Shown here one piece after another: positions 16,724 through 24,657 of a stretch of DNA of 34,316 nt (within the stretch, counting starts at the first letter, position 1; every line of letters begins with the position of its first letter). A program made the position numbers and the translations under genes. Origin of the DNA: Sphingomicrobium sp. (GTDB lineage Bacteria; Pseudomonadota; Alphaproteobacteria; Sphingomonadales; Sphingomonadaceae). The DNA lies in contig JAUJOV010000017.1 of NCBI GenBank assembly GCA_030447545.1, positions 1-34,316 of the forward strand, in the 5' to 3' direction. Under the pieces are notes generated by a model. The model was not told where the DNA came from and ran no database searches. It saw nothing but the letters and a program-made list of their open reading frames with translations.

Positions 16724-16857
16724 CACAGCACCGCCTTTCCAGCCAGCTCGGCGTCGGCAATGAGGCTGGCTGCGATGGGCGCGCTGCCCACGGCGAGCGC
16801 AATGAGGAAGGCTGCTAGAGCCCTCCAGTTCACGGTGGTATGGGGCTTGGTAGCCAT
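16723..16857 (-). CDS. 44-residue single-span membrane peptide, first gene of the operon
   Basis: ATG 16857 follows GAGGAG with 7-8 bases between. The product MATKPHTTVNWRALAAFLIA continues LAVGSAPIAASLIADAELAG and ends KAVL. It has one hydrophobic helix (about residues 12-33) and no charged residue within it. The TGA shares a base with the next ATG (TGATG). Too short for most gene callers, but ribosome binding site, coupling and composition all support it. It could be a signal-anchor, a small toxin-like membrane peptide or a partner of the Tat-exported protein encoded next; the sequence does not decide. Confidence 0.6.
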   Translation of the reverse strand: MATKPHTTVNWRALAAFLIALAVGSAPIAASLIADAELAGKAVL

Positions 16858-16925
16858 GATCGTCTCCTCGAAAGACGGTGGTGGTCAGAGCCGGGAGCAA
16901 GGTGCCAGCCTTGCCTCGGCTCGTC

Positions 16926-16972
16926 TTTTCTGACATTAGAAAAGAACGATGTCAATTGATGATGTCAGAAAA
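16926..16972. promoter_or_regulatory. TGACAT inverted boxes, candidate operator of the divergent pair
   Basis: TTTTCTGACAT (16926-16936) and ATGTCAGAAAA (16962-16972) form a perfect 11-bp inverted repeat with 25 bases between. A third half-site, ATGTCA, lies at 16949-16954 and includes the RHH start codon. The region lies between the divergent 44-residue gene and the RHH gene. Repeated short half-sites are typical for ribbon-helix-helix repressors, so self-regulation is a fair guess. Confidence 0.5.
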
Positions 16973-17137
16973 AGGCGGGGGCGTCCTTGGATTGGCGCAA
17001 CCCCTGTGACCGTCCGCCTCCCACCAGACCAACTTGCCCAGCTGGACCGTTGGATAAGTGCCCAAGGCGATCCTAAGCCTACACGCCCTGAAGCCATGCG
17101 CATGTTGCTGACCAGGGTCCTCGGCGAGCGGGGTTAA
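16949..17137 (+). CDS. Ribbon-helix-helix (CopG-like) DNA-binding protein
   Basis: A 62-residue protein: MSIDDVRKRRGRPWIGATPV, then the beta strand VTVRLPPDQLAQLDRWI, then RPEAMRMLLTRVLG. The V-x-V-R-L-P strand followed by two helices is the RHH fold of CopG/MetJ-type repressors and many antitoxins. The basic N-terminal arm would contact DNA. No toxin gene is adjacent on the same strand; the divergent small operon is its only close partner. Inverted boxes cover its own start codon, so it probably represses itself and perhaps the operon. The frame is intact. Confidence 0.75.
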   Translation: MSIDDVRKRRGRPWIGATPVTVRLPPDQLAQLDRWISAQGDPKPTRPEAMRMLLTRVLGERG

Positions 17138-17235
17138 GCACGACTCGCCTGATTATTTAATTGCAATTTAATTGGGTTAGGTCATTCTGAAGAAATGCTC
17201 GTTCCAGGACGGAGTGAGTCGCAGGGGGAAAAGCA

Positions 17236-17802
17236 ATGCGCATTTCGACGAGTCTAGCTCTCGTGTCGCTCGTGGCGACACAACCGGCCTGGGCGGCCCA
17301 ATCGTACACGCCGGCTCCGGTAGCAGTCGCACCAGCCGCGCCGCAGGCCGTGATCTTGTCGGCACCGACTGAGTCGGTGCTTCGTTCGGGGACCGAGGTG
17401 CCGCTGATCATGGCGGAGAGCATCACTACTGGTGGCAAGAAGCTGCGCGTCGGACAACGCATTCGCCTGCAAGTCGCATCACCGGTTATGCTGGGTACTT
17501 CCGTCGTGATTCCAGCTGGCAGCATGGCTGAGGGCGAGATTACTGACGTTCGCAATAAAGGCATGTGGGGCAAGTCCGGCAGGATCGAAGCGCGTGTGCT
17601 TAATGTTCGGGTTGGGGATCGCTCAATCCGCCTCAGCGGAACGTTCGACGACAAGGGCGTGACCGGCACGGCGGCCGTTGTGGGTGCTGTGCTGCTTCTT
17701 CCCGTCGCCGGCTTTTTCATGACAGGCACAAGCGCGAACATCCCGGCTGGCTCGGGCGTCAAGGCTTTCCTGGACGAGGACCTGCGCATCGCATCGCGCT
17801 GA
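17236..17802 (+). CDS. Secreted protein with VirB10/TrbI-like C-terminal part
   Basis: A 188-residue protein with an AGGGGGA ribosome binding site and a Sec signal peptide (MRISTSLALVSLVATQPAWA, cleavage before AQ). An Ala/Pro-rich linker follows, then LRSGTEVPLIMAESITTGGK, VGQRIRLQVASPVMLG, VVIPAGSMAEGEITDVRNKG and a Gly-rich hydrophobic segment near the end (GTAAVVGAVLLLPVAGFFM). The sequence GTEVPL-x-V-x-IPAGS is similar to periplasmic beta-domains of the TrbI/VirB10 type, but the protein is far shorter than those (about 400), and no other conjugation gene is present. I know such proteins as conserved hypotheticals in Sphingomonadaceae. The frame is intact. Confidence 0.65.
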   Translation: MRISTSLALVSLVATQPAWAAQSYTPAPVAVAPAAPQAVILSAPTESVLRSGTEVPLIMAESITTGGKKLRVGQRIRLQVASPVMLGTSVVIPAGSMAEGEITDVRNKGMWGKSGRIEARVLNVRVGDRSIRLSGTFDDKGVTGTAAVVGAVLLLPVAGFFMTGTSANIPAGSGVKAFLDEDLRIASR

Positions 17803-17805
17803 CGT

Positions 17806-18021
17806 TCACAGGGGCGGCAGGGTTACCAGTCTTGCCGCCCTAGCTTTACAGCGTCTGCACCTGAGACGGGCCTGCGCGGCTCTCAGAGGCCCGCTGCCGC
17901 ATAGCTTCACCATCGCCGGCCCATTGAGCGTCCTTGCCGCTCCGCATCCCCCGCACTCGATCTTCACGCTCGCCCCGAACCTTACCAGGTCGCCCGCGGT
18001 ATCGATGTGCTTGGTGGACAT
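17806..18021 (-). CDS. Small zinc-ribbon-type protein
   Basis: A 71-residue protein, MSTKHIDTAGDLVRFGASVK onwards. Two CxxC pairs (CGGC and CRRC) about 36 residues apart would form a zinc ribbon; the part between them has GAARTLNGPAMVKLCG. Proteins of this layout are frequent short hypotheticals in Sphingomonas and its phages. It converges on the secreted-protein gene with only 3 bases between the two. An inverted GGGCGGCA/TGCCGCCC pair near 17,812-17,840 overlaps its end and may serve as a weak terminator for the other gene. Confidence 0.65.
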   Translation of the reverse strand: MSTKHIDTAGDLVRFGASVKIECGGCGAARTLNGPAMVKLCGSGPLRAAQARLRCRRCKARAARLVTLPPL

Positions 18022-18069
18022 GTCCCAAGCTTAGGCGAGTGAGAACGATTCGGGAACGCCGGATCGGGC

Positions 18070-18134
18070 TAACGGCACTAACGGCACTAACGGCACGGCT
18101 TCTGATCTTTAGCAGCTTTAGCAGCTTTAGCGGC
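18070..18134. repeat. Two adjacent 9-base tandem repeats
   Basis: TAACGGCAC occurs three times in a row at 18070-18096. After 11 bases, TTTAGCAGC occurs at 18108, 18117 and, with one change, 18126-18134. Both units are multiples of three, as in coding minisatellites, but no credible protein covers them. They mark the border between accessory and core-like DNA; the rest of 18022-18319 is empty. Confidence 0.7.
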
Positions 18135-18319
18135 TTGCGGCGGCCGCGTATAAGCGCCACCCCGTAGAGGAGCAGTCAGTGTTGGCCCTCAAGGAAAGCG
18201 CAGGATCAGCGGAGAGGCGGTTCTGAATGCCTGATGGGGTTATTAGGTGGGGTAACGATTCACCGTGGCGATTATTTTCCCTTAGGAGTTCGGCAGTCCT
18301 CGGCTCCACCATCCGCCCG

Positions 18320-19489
18320 ATGAACCAGGTGGCGCCCGTCCCGTCGGCGCCTGAGTCGCTTCTCGACATCCCCACTCCAGCGCTGATCCTCGACCGTTCG
18401 CGGCTCGAGGCCAACGCCCGGCGGATGCGCGACAAGGTCGAGCGGCTCGGCGTCGCGCTTCGTCCCCACGTCAAGACATCGAAGTCGATCGACGTGCTGC
18501 GCGTTCTCGGCGGCGGAACGGCGCAGGTGCCGATCACCGTCTCGACGCTTGCCGAAGCGCGCTATTTCTTCGCCCATGGCGTGACCGACATCCTGTATGC
18601 GGTCGGGATCGCTCCGGTGAAGCTGCCCCAGGTCGCGGACCTGCTCGCCGCGGGCTGCACGCTGCGGGTAATCCTCGACACGCTGGATGCCGCAGAGGCG
18701 GTGCAGGCGTTCGGCCAGGCGAACCGGCTTTGTGTCGAAGCGCTGGTCGAGATCGACAGCGACGGCCGGCGGGCGGGAGTGTCGCCGGACGACGAGCTGC
18801 TCGTCGCCATCGGACGCGTTCTCTCTGCGGGCGCCGGCGCGCGGCTCGCTGGAGTGATGACTCACGCCGGCGGCTCCTACGGCTGCCGCAGCCTTGAGGA
18901 GATGGAGGCGGTCGCCGAGCGCGAGCGGTCGATGACCGTGCGGGCGGCCGAGCGGCTGCGGGCGGCGGGCTTTGCCTGTCCGATCGTCAGCGTTGGGTCG
19001 ACACCCACGGTCCACTTTGCCCGAAGCATGGAGGGTGTCAGCGAAGCGCGCGCAGGAGTCTATGCGTTCGGCGACCTCGTCCAGGCGCAGCTCGGCACCT
19101 GCGCAATCGACGACATTGCGATCGGCGTGCTTGCAAGCGTGATCGGCCATAATCCCGCACATGGCCGAGTGGTTGTGGACGCTGGCTTCCTTGCGCTGAG
19201 CCGCGACCGCGGCACCGCAGACATGCCGCTCGACTGGAACTATGGCGCGGTGTGCGACGGGCAGACCGGCGAGCTCATCGACGGCGTGACGGTGGAGTCC
19301 ACCAACCAGGAGCATGGGATCGTGACCGCGCGCTCGGGCGGAATCGACTTCGAGCGCTTCCCGGTCGGCAGCCGGGTGCGGATCCTGCCCAACCACAGCT
19401 GCGCGACAGCGGCGGCGCATGACCGATACTGGGTCACCGACGGACAGGAACGCGTCACGGGCGTGTGGGACCGCGTCAACGGCTGGTGA
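18320..19489 (+). CDS. PLP-dependent D-threonine aldolase / D-serine dehydratase-like enzyme
   Basis: 389 residues from ATG 18320 (MNQVAPVPSAPESLLDIPTP), the usual family length; an upstream extension to 18227 has no family likeness. The fold is the alanine-racemase-type TIM barrel plus beta domain: DIPTPALILDRSRLEANARR at the start, RPHVKTSKS with the PLP lysine at about residue 52, THAGGSYG, and the phosphate-loop region VGSTPTVHF. Near the end PNHSCATAAAH supplies an HxC pair, which in D-serine dehydratases binds zinc; D-threonine aldolases use H and D there. This suggests the dehydratase branch, but substrate cannot be settled by sight. The reaction would remove or split D-amino acids in the cytosol. 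The frame is intact; no operon partner. Confidence 0.85.
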   Translation: MNQVAPVPSAPESLLDIPTPALILDRSRLEANARRMRDKVERLGVALRPHVKTSKSIDVLRVLGGGTAQVPITVSTLAEARYFFAHGVTDILYAVGIAPVKLPQVADLLAAGCTLRVILDTLDAAEAVQAFGQANRLCVEALVEIDSDGRRAGVSPDDELLVAIGRVLSAGAGARLAGVMTHAGGSYGCRSLEEMEAVAERERSMTVRAAERLRAAGFACPIVSVGSTPTVHFARSMEGVSEARAGVYAFGDLVQAQLGTCAIDDIAIGVLASVIGHNPAHGRVVVDAGFLALSRDRGTADMPLDWNYGAVCDGQTGELIDGVTVESTNQEHGIVTARSGGIDFERFPVGSRVRILPNHSCATAAAHDRYWVTDGQERVTGVWDRVNGW

Positions 19490-19668
19490 AGCCGGGGGGC
19501 GGCTGGGCGGCCCGCCTCAATCGACAACCGGCGGTTTGCGCGGGACTAGCGGGGGAACGCTCGCGTCTCAGGCCCATTGATAGCCTGGAGTGCGGGCGGC
19601 CCCTCTCGCCTCCCGACGGGCCGAAGCCGTCTGCGCTGCTTTCCAGCAAAGGGGCAAAGGAGGACTTC

Positions 19669-20244
19669 ATGCCTCATCATGACCGGCATCGTGACGAACT
19701 CAGGACCCGGGACCGCTCGGACATGACCGACCGCGGATCGGACAAGTTCGAGGATCGTGACCGCGGTGCGTTCTTTGAGCGCGACCGTGGGGAACGCGGC
19801 GACCGCTCCGAGCGGGGGTTCGGCCCCGACGACGATCGCTCGGAAATCCCGCGCGACGAGACCGAGCGGCTGATCGCCTCGAACAAGGTCGAGGGCACGC
19901 CCGTCTTCGACCGCCACGGCGAGCGGCTCGGCGCGATCCACAATTTCATGGTCGACAAGTTTCGTGGCCAGGTGCTCTACGCAGTGCTTCGCCACAGCAG
20001 CGGGTTCCTGGGCCTCGACGACCGCTTTTACCCGCTCGACTGGGACCAGCTGACCTATGATACGCGCCTCGGCGGCTATCACATCGACTTGACCGAGGAT
20101 CAGCTCAAGAACCGCGGCAGCTGGGATCGCAACCAGCGCTGGCAGGGCCGTGGCTCGATGGAGCGCGGGAGTGCCGGGCGCGACGGCGACTTCGAGCGCG
20201 GGCGCTCCGGGGGCGACCGCGAAAGGACGCGCGACCGCTGGTAG
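19669..20244 (+). CDS. PRC-barrel domain protein with charged flanks
   Basis: ATG 19669 follows AAGGAGG. 191 residues. Residues 1-60 are dominated by D, R, E and H (RDELRTRDRSDMTDRGSD); the PRC-barrel covers about 62-140 (ERLIASNKVEGTPVFDRHGE, IHNFMVDKFRGQVLYAVLR, RFYPLDWDQLTYD); the tail is again Arg/Gly/Asp-rich and probably disordered. PRC-barrels of this kind are common in stress-induced soluble proteins of alphaproteobacteria. A GGAAC at 19554-19558 is like the -35 box of EcfG general stress promoters, but the matching -10 is poor, so that is weak. The intergenic part 19490-19668 holds nothing else. It converges on the Flp pilin gene. Confidence 0.8.
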   Translation: MPHHDRHRDELRTRDRSDMTDRGSDKFEDRDRGAFFERDRGERGDRSERGFGPDDDRSEIPRDETERLIASNKVEGTPVFDRHGERLGAIHNFMVDKFRGQVLYAVLRHSSGFLGLDDRFYPLDWDQLTYDTRLGGYHIDLTEDQLKNRGSWDRNQRWQGRGSMERGSAGRDGDFERGRSGGDRERTRDRW

Positions 20245-20254
20245 GCGTTCGGGC

Positions 20255-20289
20255 AAAAGAAAAGCGGCGGCGCCTTTCGACGCCGCCGC
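20255..20289 (-). terminator. Terminator of the Flp pilin gene
   Basis: On the minus strand GCGGCGGCG (from 20289) pairs with CGCCGCCGC (to 20264) around 8 bases, followed by TTTTCTTTT (20263-20255). It lies 24 bases after the pilin stop and 10 after the end of the convergent PRC-barrel gene. Confidence 0.8.
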
Positions 20290-20312
20290 CCTTCTTCTTG
20301 AAGCGAAAACCG

Positions 20313-20486
20313 TTAGGCGTTCGCGGACGACAGCTCCGTGCCGACCTTGTTGAAGGTCGTCTCGAGCTGGCCGCCGACGTTCGACAGAGCGGCAATCGCG
20401 GCAACGGCGATGAGAGCGGCAATCAGGCCGTACTCGATGGCGGTCGCGCCTTCCTCGTTCTTGATCAGCTTCAGAAACTTGGCCAT
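20313..20486 (-). CDS. Flp-family type IVb pilin
   Basis: A 57-residue gene with GGAGA before ATG 20486. The start MAKFLKLIKNEEGATAIEYG has the type IVb pilin signature: a basic leader, processing at a glycine (KNEEG | ATAIEYG) and glutamate at position +5 of the mature part. The hydrophobic helix LIAALIAVAAIAAL follows, then a small polar tail (TTFNKVGTELSSANA). Such pilins are assembled by tad/cpa machinery, of which no gene is in this window. It is a single-gene unit with its own terminator. A lone pilin away from tad genes is common in Sphingomonas. Confidence 0.92.
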   Translation of the reverse strand: MAKFLKLIKNEEGATAIEYGLIAALIAVAAIAALSNVGGQLETTFNKVGTELSSANA

Positions 20487-20622
20487 GTCTGGTCTCCTAT
20501 TCCCTTTGAACCGGGAGTGTTCAGTCCCAACTCACCTGCGCTGTCCCGCCCAGGTTGATTGGAGGAATAGGGGCTGAGGGGTTGAGAAAGTTTTAAAGGC
20601 CCGGGTTTCCAAACGTTAAACT

Positions 20623-22625
20623 TCAGCGCGCATCGCCGAGCAGTTCTTCGAGATGCTTGAACAGCTCGCGCAGTGGGCGCGAGCGCTCGCTCCATTCCGG
20701 CGGGATGGGGCTCTGCGGCTCGCGCGGCTCCTCGCGGCGCCGGGGCACCCGGAAATCGCGCGGCAGCGGCGGCTGGCGCGCCCGTCGATCTTGAGCGCGG
20801 GCGCCATGAAGCTGCGCCAGATGTCGGCCGCCACCGTGCCTCCGCTGACCTTCGAGCCCAGCGGCTTGTCGTCGTCGCGGCCGACCCACACGCCCACCAC
20901 AATGTTGCCGGCAAAGCCGATGAACAAAGCGTCGCGGTTGCCTTGGCTCGTGCCCGTCTTGCCGAAGGTCGGCACGGAAAGCGCGGCGCGGCGGCCGGTG
21001 CCCTCGTTCGTTGCCGCCCACAGCAGGTCGAGCATCGGCGCCTGGTCGCGCCGCAGATCGAGCCGCCCGCGCGCCTCGAGCAAGGTCGCCAGACCGCGGC
21101 GGTCCTCCTCCTGCGGAAGACCGCGCGGCTGCACCGGATAGCCGGCGCCCAAGACCGCCGCAAAAGCGGAGGTGAGCTCGAGCAGGCTCACGCCGGCGGT
21201 GCCGAGCGCGACGCTCGGGTGATTCTCGAGCCTGCTCGAAATGCCGAGTTCGCGCGCCGCGCGCAGCACATTGTTGCGGCCGACCTGTTCGGACAATCGC
21301 ACGCTCGCGGCATTGCTCGATCGGGCGAAGGCTTCGCGAAGGGTGATCGGGCCGCGATAGACTCGGTCGTTGTTGGCCGGAGTCCAGCCGTCGATGGTGA
21401 TCGGCTTGTCATCGATCATGCTGTCGGGGGTCCAGCCCGCACGAAGCGCGGCGAGATAGACGAACAGCTTGAATGCGGAGCCTGGCTGGCGGCGCGCCTG
21501 TGTCGCCCGGTTGAACGGGCTCTGCTTGTAGCTTCGGCCGCCAATCATCGCGACCACTCGGCCGTCGGGGCGCATCGCAACCAGTGCTGCCTGAGCATCG
21601 CCGAGCCGCGCTCCCGAGACCGCGCGCACCGCGAGCCGCTGGAGATCGGCGTCGAGCGTGGTGCGCACCTTCACCTCGCCGAAGTCCGCCTCGAATGCCC
21701 GGCTCGCGGCGGGCGCCACCCAGTCGGCGAAATAGGTGCCGGTTGGGAGGCGCGAGCTCCGGCGCACCGGGCGCGCGGGACTGGCCGCCGTTGCCCGGGT
21801 TCGAGTGATCGCCCCGGTGTCGGCCATCGCATCGAGCACCAGGCGGGCGCGGTCGCGTGCGCCGTCGAGGTTGCGAGTCGGGGCGAGCCGCGAAGGCGCC
21901 TGGACGACGCCCGCGAGCATCGCCGCCTGCGCAAGCGACAGATCCTCGGGCGAACGGTCGAAATAATGCCGTGCAGCGGCGCGAAGGCCATAGACTCCGT
22001 CGCCGAAATAGACGCTCGACAGATAGCGCGAGAGGATCTCCTCCTTGGTCAGCCAGCCTTCGAGCCAGAAGGCGATGATCACCTCCTGCGCCTTGCGCTT
22101 GAGGCTTCGGTCGGACGAGAGGAAGCTGGTCTTGGCGAGCTGCTGGGTGATGGTGCTTCCGCCCTGGCGAACGCCGCCGGCCCGCATGTTGGTCACCACG
22201 GCGCGGCCTATGCCGCGCGGGTCGATGCCCCAGTGGCGGTAGAAGCGCCGGTCCTCGATCGCCACGAACGCAGCCGAGGTCAGCGGGTCGAGCTTGCCAA
22301 CCTCGACCGGTTCCTCCTTGATCGCGCCGCGCCGGGCGATCGGCCGCCCTTCGGCCGACAGGATCAGGAGCGCCGGGTCGTCGAGCGGCTCGAGCGCGCG
22401 CGACAAGGGCGCAGTGACGATCAGCCAGATCAGGGTGACGAGCAGCAGGCCGGAGATCGCGTAGAGCACCAGCGGCCAGCGGCGGCGGCGCTTGGGCTGT
22501 TCCTCGGGCGGGAGCTGCTCGGCTTCGAGCTCGGGTGGCGGCTCGAGCGGGGCGAAAGGGTCGGGCAGCTCCTCGACGTTGGCGCCGCCGCGGCTCCAGA
22601 TTCCGTCGCTGTCCACCCTGTCCAT
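20623..22625 (-). CDS. Bifunctional penicillin-binding protein 1A-type (one C-terminal frameshift)
   Basis: Start ATG 22625 (MDRVDSDGIWSRGG); longer upstream reading is unlike the family. Order: acidic/proline-rich cytosolic part, basic stop, one membrane span (LVLYAISGLLLVTLIWLIV), glycosyltransferase-51 domain with AIEDRRFYRHWGIDPRGIGR and GGSTITQQLAK, then transpeptidase with SxxK in QPGSAFK, SSN in FARSSNAASV and KTG in FGKTGTSQ. It polymerises and crosslinks peptidoglycan at the inner membrane. Near 20777 the frame changes: after FMAPALKIDGRA the good sequence goes on as PPLPRDFRVPRR to ERSRPLRELFKHLEELLG, TGA 20623-20625. All catalytic parts precede this. About 667 residues. Divergent from the substrate-binding lipoprotein gene; 98 bases between. 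The upstream region of the pilin (20487-20622) shows no other gene. Confidence 0.88.
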
Positions 22626-22723
22626 CGTCGGACTCGAACCCCTAAGTGCTTTAGTCCAGTAAAACACTCCCCCTGATATATCCAGAGATTTGCTGAACCG
22701 GAGCTTGCGGCTAGACACCGGTA

Positions 22724-24214
22724 ATGCCCGCCCCGCGCCTCCGCCGCTCGCTCCGTGCGGCATTGATGCTCCTGCTCGCCTGGTCGGCGGCGGGCTGCGA
22801 CGGGCCGCAGGAGGGCACAACGCGCGTGACGGTGATCGGCGAAGCGCCGAAGATCGTCGACCCCGCCGCCGCCGCCCCGCTCTCACCGCCTGAGGCCCTG
22901 CTCCTCGGCAATGTGGCGCAAGGGCTGGTGCGGTTCGACGCGCGCGGCCGGATCGAGGCGGGGCTCGCCGAACGCTGGACGGTCAGCGACGATGGCCTCA
23001 GCTACATCTTCCGGCTGCAGTCGGGCGAGTGGCGCGAGGGACGCAGGATCACTGCGCACCAGGTCGCGCGGCTGCTGCGGCGTCAGTTCGCTGCGCGCAG
23101 CAAGGGCCCGCTCGCCGACACGCTCGGGGCCATCGACGAGGTGGTTGCGATGACCGACCGGGTGCTCGAGGTCCGCCTTCACGCGCCCCGGCCCAACCTG
23201 CTTACCCTGCTCGCCCAGCCGGAGTTCGCGATCAGCTTCGAGGGCCAGGGCACCGGCCCGTTCCGAATCCTTGACGACGAGCCCAAGGACGGCGCCCTTG
23301 AACTCGAGCGCACGCTGACCAGCCCCGAGGGCGAGGAGTCGCTCCAGGAAGAGGTCGAGCTTCGCGCAGCGGCCGCGCCCCGCGCGGTGCAGGCCTTCGT
23401 CCAGGGCAAGACCGACCTGGTGCTCGGCGGCACTTTTGCCGATCTCCCCTATGCGCGCACGCCGGACCTGCCGAGCGGCGCTCTGCGCTTCGACCCGGCG
23501 AGCGGACTGTTCGGGCTGGTGCCCGCGCGCTCGGGCGGGCCGCTCGACAATATCGAGCTGCGCCGGCTGCTGAGCCGGGCGCTCGATCGCCAGGCGCTGA
23601 TCGACGCGCTCGGAATCCCGGGCCTGCTGCCTCGCGCGACCGTGCTCGAGCCCGGCCTCGACGGCATCGCCGACCCGGCTCCTCCAGACTGGCTGGCGGT
23701 GCCGATGGAGCAGCGCAGGCCTCAGCTCACGGCCGAGGCCGCCGCCATGTTCGGCGGAATCGAGCGGCCGACCCTGCGCATCGCACTGCCCGACGCGCCG
23801 GGCGCACACCTGCTCCTCAGCCGCATCGCCGCCGATTGGGGCCGGCTCGGGATCAAGGTCGAGGCTTCGGGGCCCGGAAAGCCGGCCGATCTCGAACTGA
23901 TCGACGCGGTTGCGCCGTCGAGCTCGCCCGCCTGGTTTCTGCGCCCTTTCCGCTGCGGCGAGGTGCCGGTGTGCGACGACCAGGTCGGCGAGCTGCTCGA
24001 AGGCGCGCGCACCGCGACCGTGCCGGGGCAGCGCTACATGATGCTTGCCCAGGCGGCCGGGCGAATCGACGAGCAGCAGCTGTTCCTGCCGATCGCGGCT
24101 CCGATCCGCTGGTCGCTCGTTTCCGACCGCGTGCCGGGCTTTGCAGTCAACCGAGTCGCGCGCCACACACTTACCGGCCTGACCGAGCGGCTGATGCGCG
24201 AGAGGAGCGAATGA
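22724..24214 (+). CDS. Extracellular solute-binding lipoprotein, family 5 (peptide type)
   Basis: 496 residues. The signal LRRSLRAALMLLLAWSAAGC has a lipobox (SAAGC). The mature part keeps the order of SBP_bac_5 proteins: LLLGNVAQGLVRFDARGRIE, LAERWTVSDDGLSYIFRLQ, VRLHAPRPNLLTLLAQPEF, GTGPFRILD, and the later NIELRRLLSRALDRQALIDA. Such proteins bind peptides, opines or nickel for an ABC importer, yet no permease or ATPase gene is adjacent. It is the first gene of an operon with DUF4112 (ATGA overlap), amidohydrolase and DUF885 genes, and lies divergent to PBP1A; uptake or sensing of peptides, perhaps of cell-wall origin, is a reasonable guess. The frame is intact. Confidence 0.8.
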   Translation: MPAPRLRRSLRAALMLLLAWSAAGCDGPQEGTTRVTVIGEAPKIVDPAAAAPLSPPEALLLGNVAQGLVRFDARGRIEAGLAERWTVSDDGLSYIFRLQSGEWREGRRITAHQVARLLRRQFAARSKGPLADTLGAIDEVVAMTDRVLEVRLHAPRPNLLTLLAQPEFAISFEGQGTGPFRILDDEPKDGALELERTLTSPEGEESLQEEVELRAAAAPRAVQAFVQGKTDLVLGGTFADLPYARTPDLPSGALRFDPASGLFGLVPARSGGPLDNIELRRLLSRALDRQALIDALGIPGLLPRATVLEPGLDGIADPAPPDWLAVPMEQRRPQLTAEAAAMFGGIERPTLRIALPDAPGAHLLLSRIAADWGRLGIKVEASGPGKPADLELIDAVAPSSSPAWFLRPFRCGEVPVCDDQVGELLEGARTATVPGQRYMMLAQAAGRIDEQQLFLPIAAPIRWSLVSDRVPGFAVNRVARHTLTGLTERLMRERSE

Positions 24215-24657
24215 ACGAGCCGCCGCCACCGCCGCCACCGCCGCCACCGCCGCCGCCGCACGCGCGGCTTGCGAGCGATCCAGCGGCGGTGCGCAGGCGC
24301 GTCGAGGCGCTCGAGCGGGTGCTTGAGCGGATGATCGTGATTCCCGGCATCAACCGGCCGGTCGGGCTCGACGTGATCCTCGACCTCGTGCCGTTCGCGG
24401 GGAGCACCGCGGGCGCGCTGCTCGGCGGCTATATGGCGTGGGAGGCGCGCAACCTCGGCATGTCCAAGTGGCAGCTCGCGCGCATGGGCGGGAATGTCGG
24501 CGTCGACTGGCTGTTCGGCCTGATCCCGTGGGTCGGAGCGATCCCCGACTTCTTCTTCCGATCGAACAGCCGCAACCTGCGGATCATCAAGCGCCACCTC
24601 GACAAGCATCACCCGGCCGGCGCGACACTGGAGGTCGAGGCGAAGGAGAGCCGCTGA
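24211..24657 (+). CDS. DUF4112 membrane protein with a polyproline start
   Basis: 148 residues; the ATG overlaps the previous stop. After MNE come thirteen consecutive prolines (codons CCG and CCA), then RRVEALERVLERMIVIPGIN, the typical DUF4112 beginning, and GLDVILDLVPFAGSTAGALL, MGGNVGVDWLFGLIPWVGAI and PDFFFRSNSRNLRIIKRHL. Two short hydrophobic hairpins are expected in the membrane. The family is widespread in proteobacteria; function unknown. Such a proline run would stall ribosomes without EF-P, which could limit expression. The stop shares a base with the next start (TGATG). Confidence 0.85.
   Translation: MNEPPPPPPPPPPPPPHARLASDPAAVRRRVEALERVLERMIVIPGINRPVGLDVILDLVPFAGSTAGALLGGYMAWEARNLGMSKWQLARMGGNVGVDWLFGLIPWVGAIPDFFFRSNSRNLRIIKRHLDKHHPAGATLEVEAKESR

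Noticed and set aside
19554-19590. EcfG-type promoter before the PRC-barrel gene
   Set aside because: GGAAC fits the -35 box, but the expected CGTT at -10 is not there.
22625-22665. Minus-strand GGTTCGAGTCC just before the PBP1A start, like a tRNA T-arm
   Set aside because: The T-stem does not pair fully and no acceptor, D-arm or anticodon arm can be found; probably chance, though an attachment-site fragment is not excluded.
20673-22676. Long plus-strand frame opposite PBP1A
   Set aside because: High-GC antisense shadow; the minus strand has all PBP1A catalytic motifs.
22883-24247. Long minus-strand frame opposite the solute-binding protein
   Set aside because: Arg/Ala/Gly-rich shadow of a gene with clear lipoprotein and SBP_bac_5 features.
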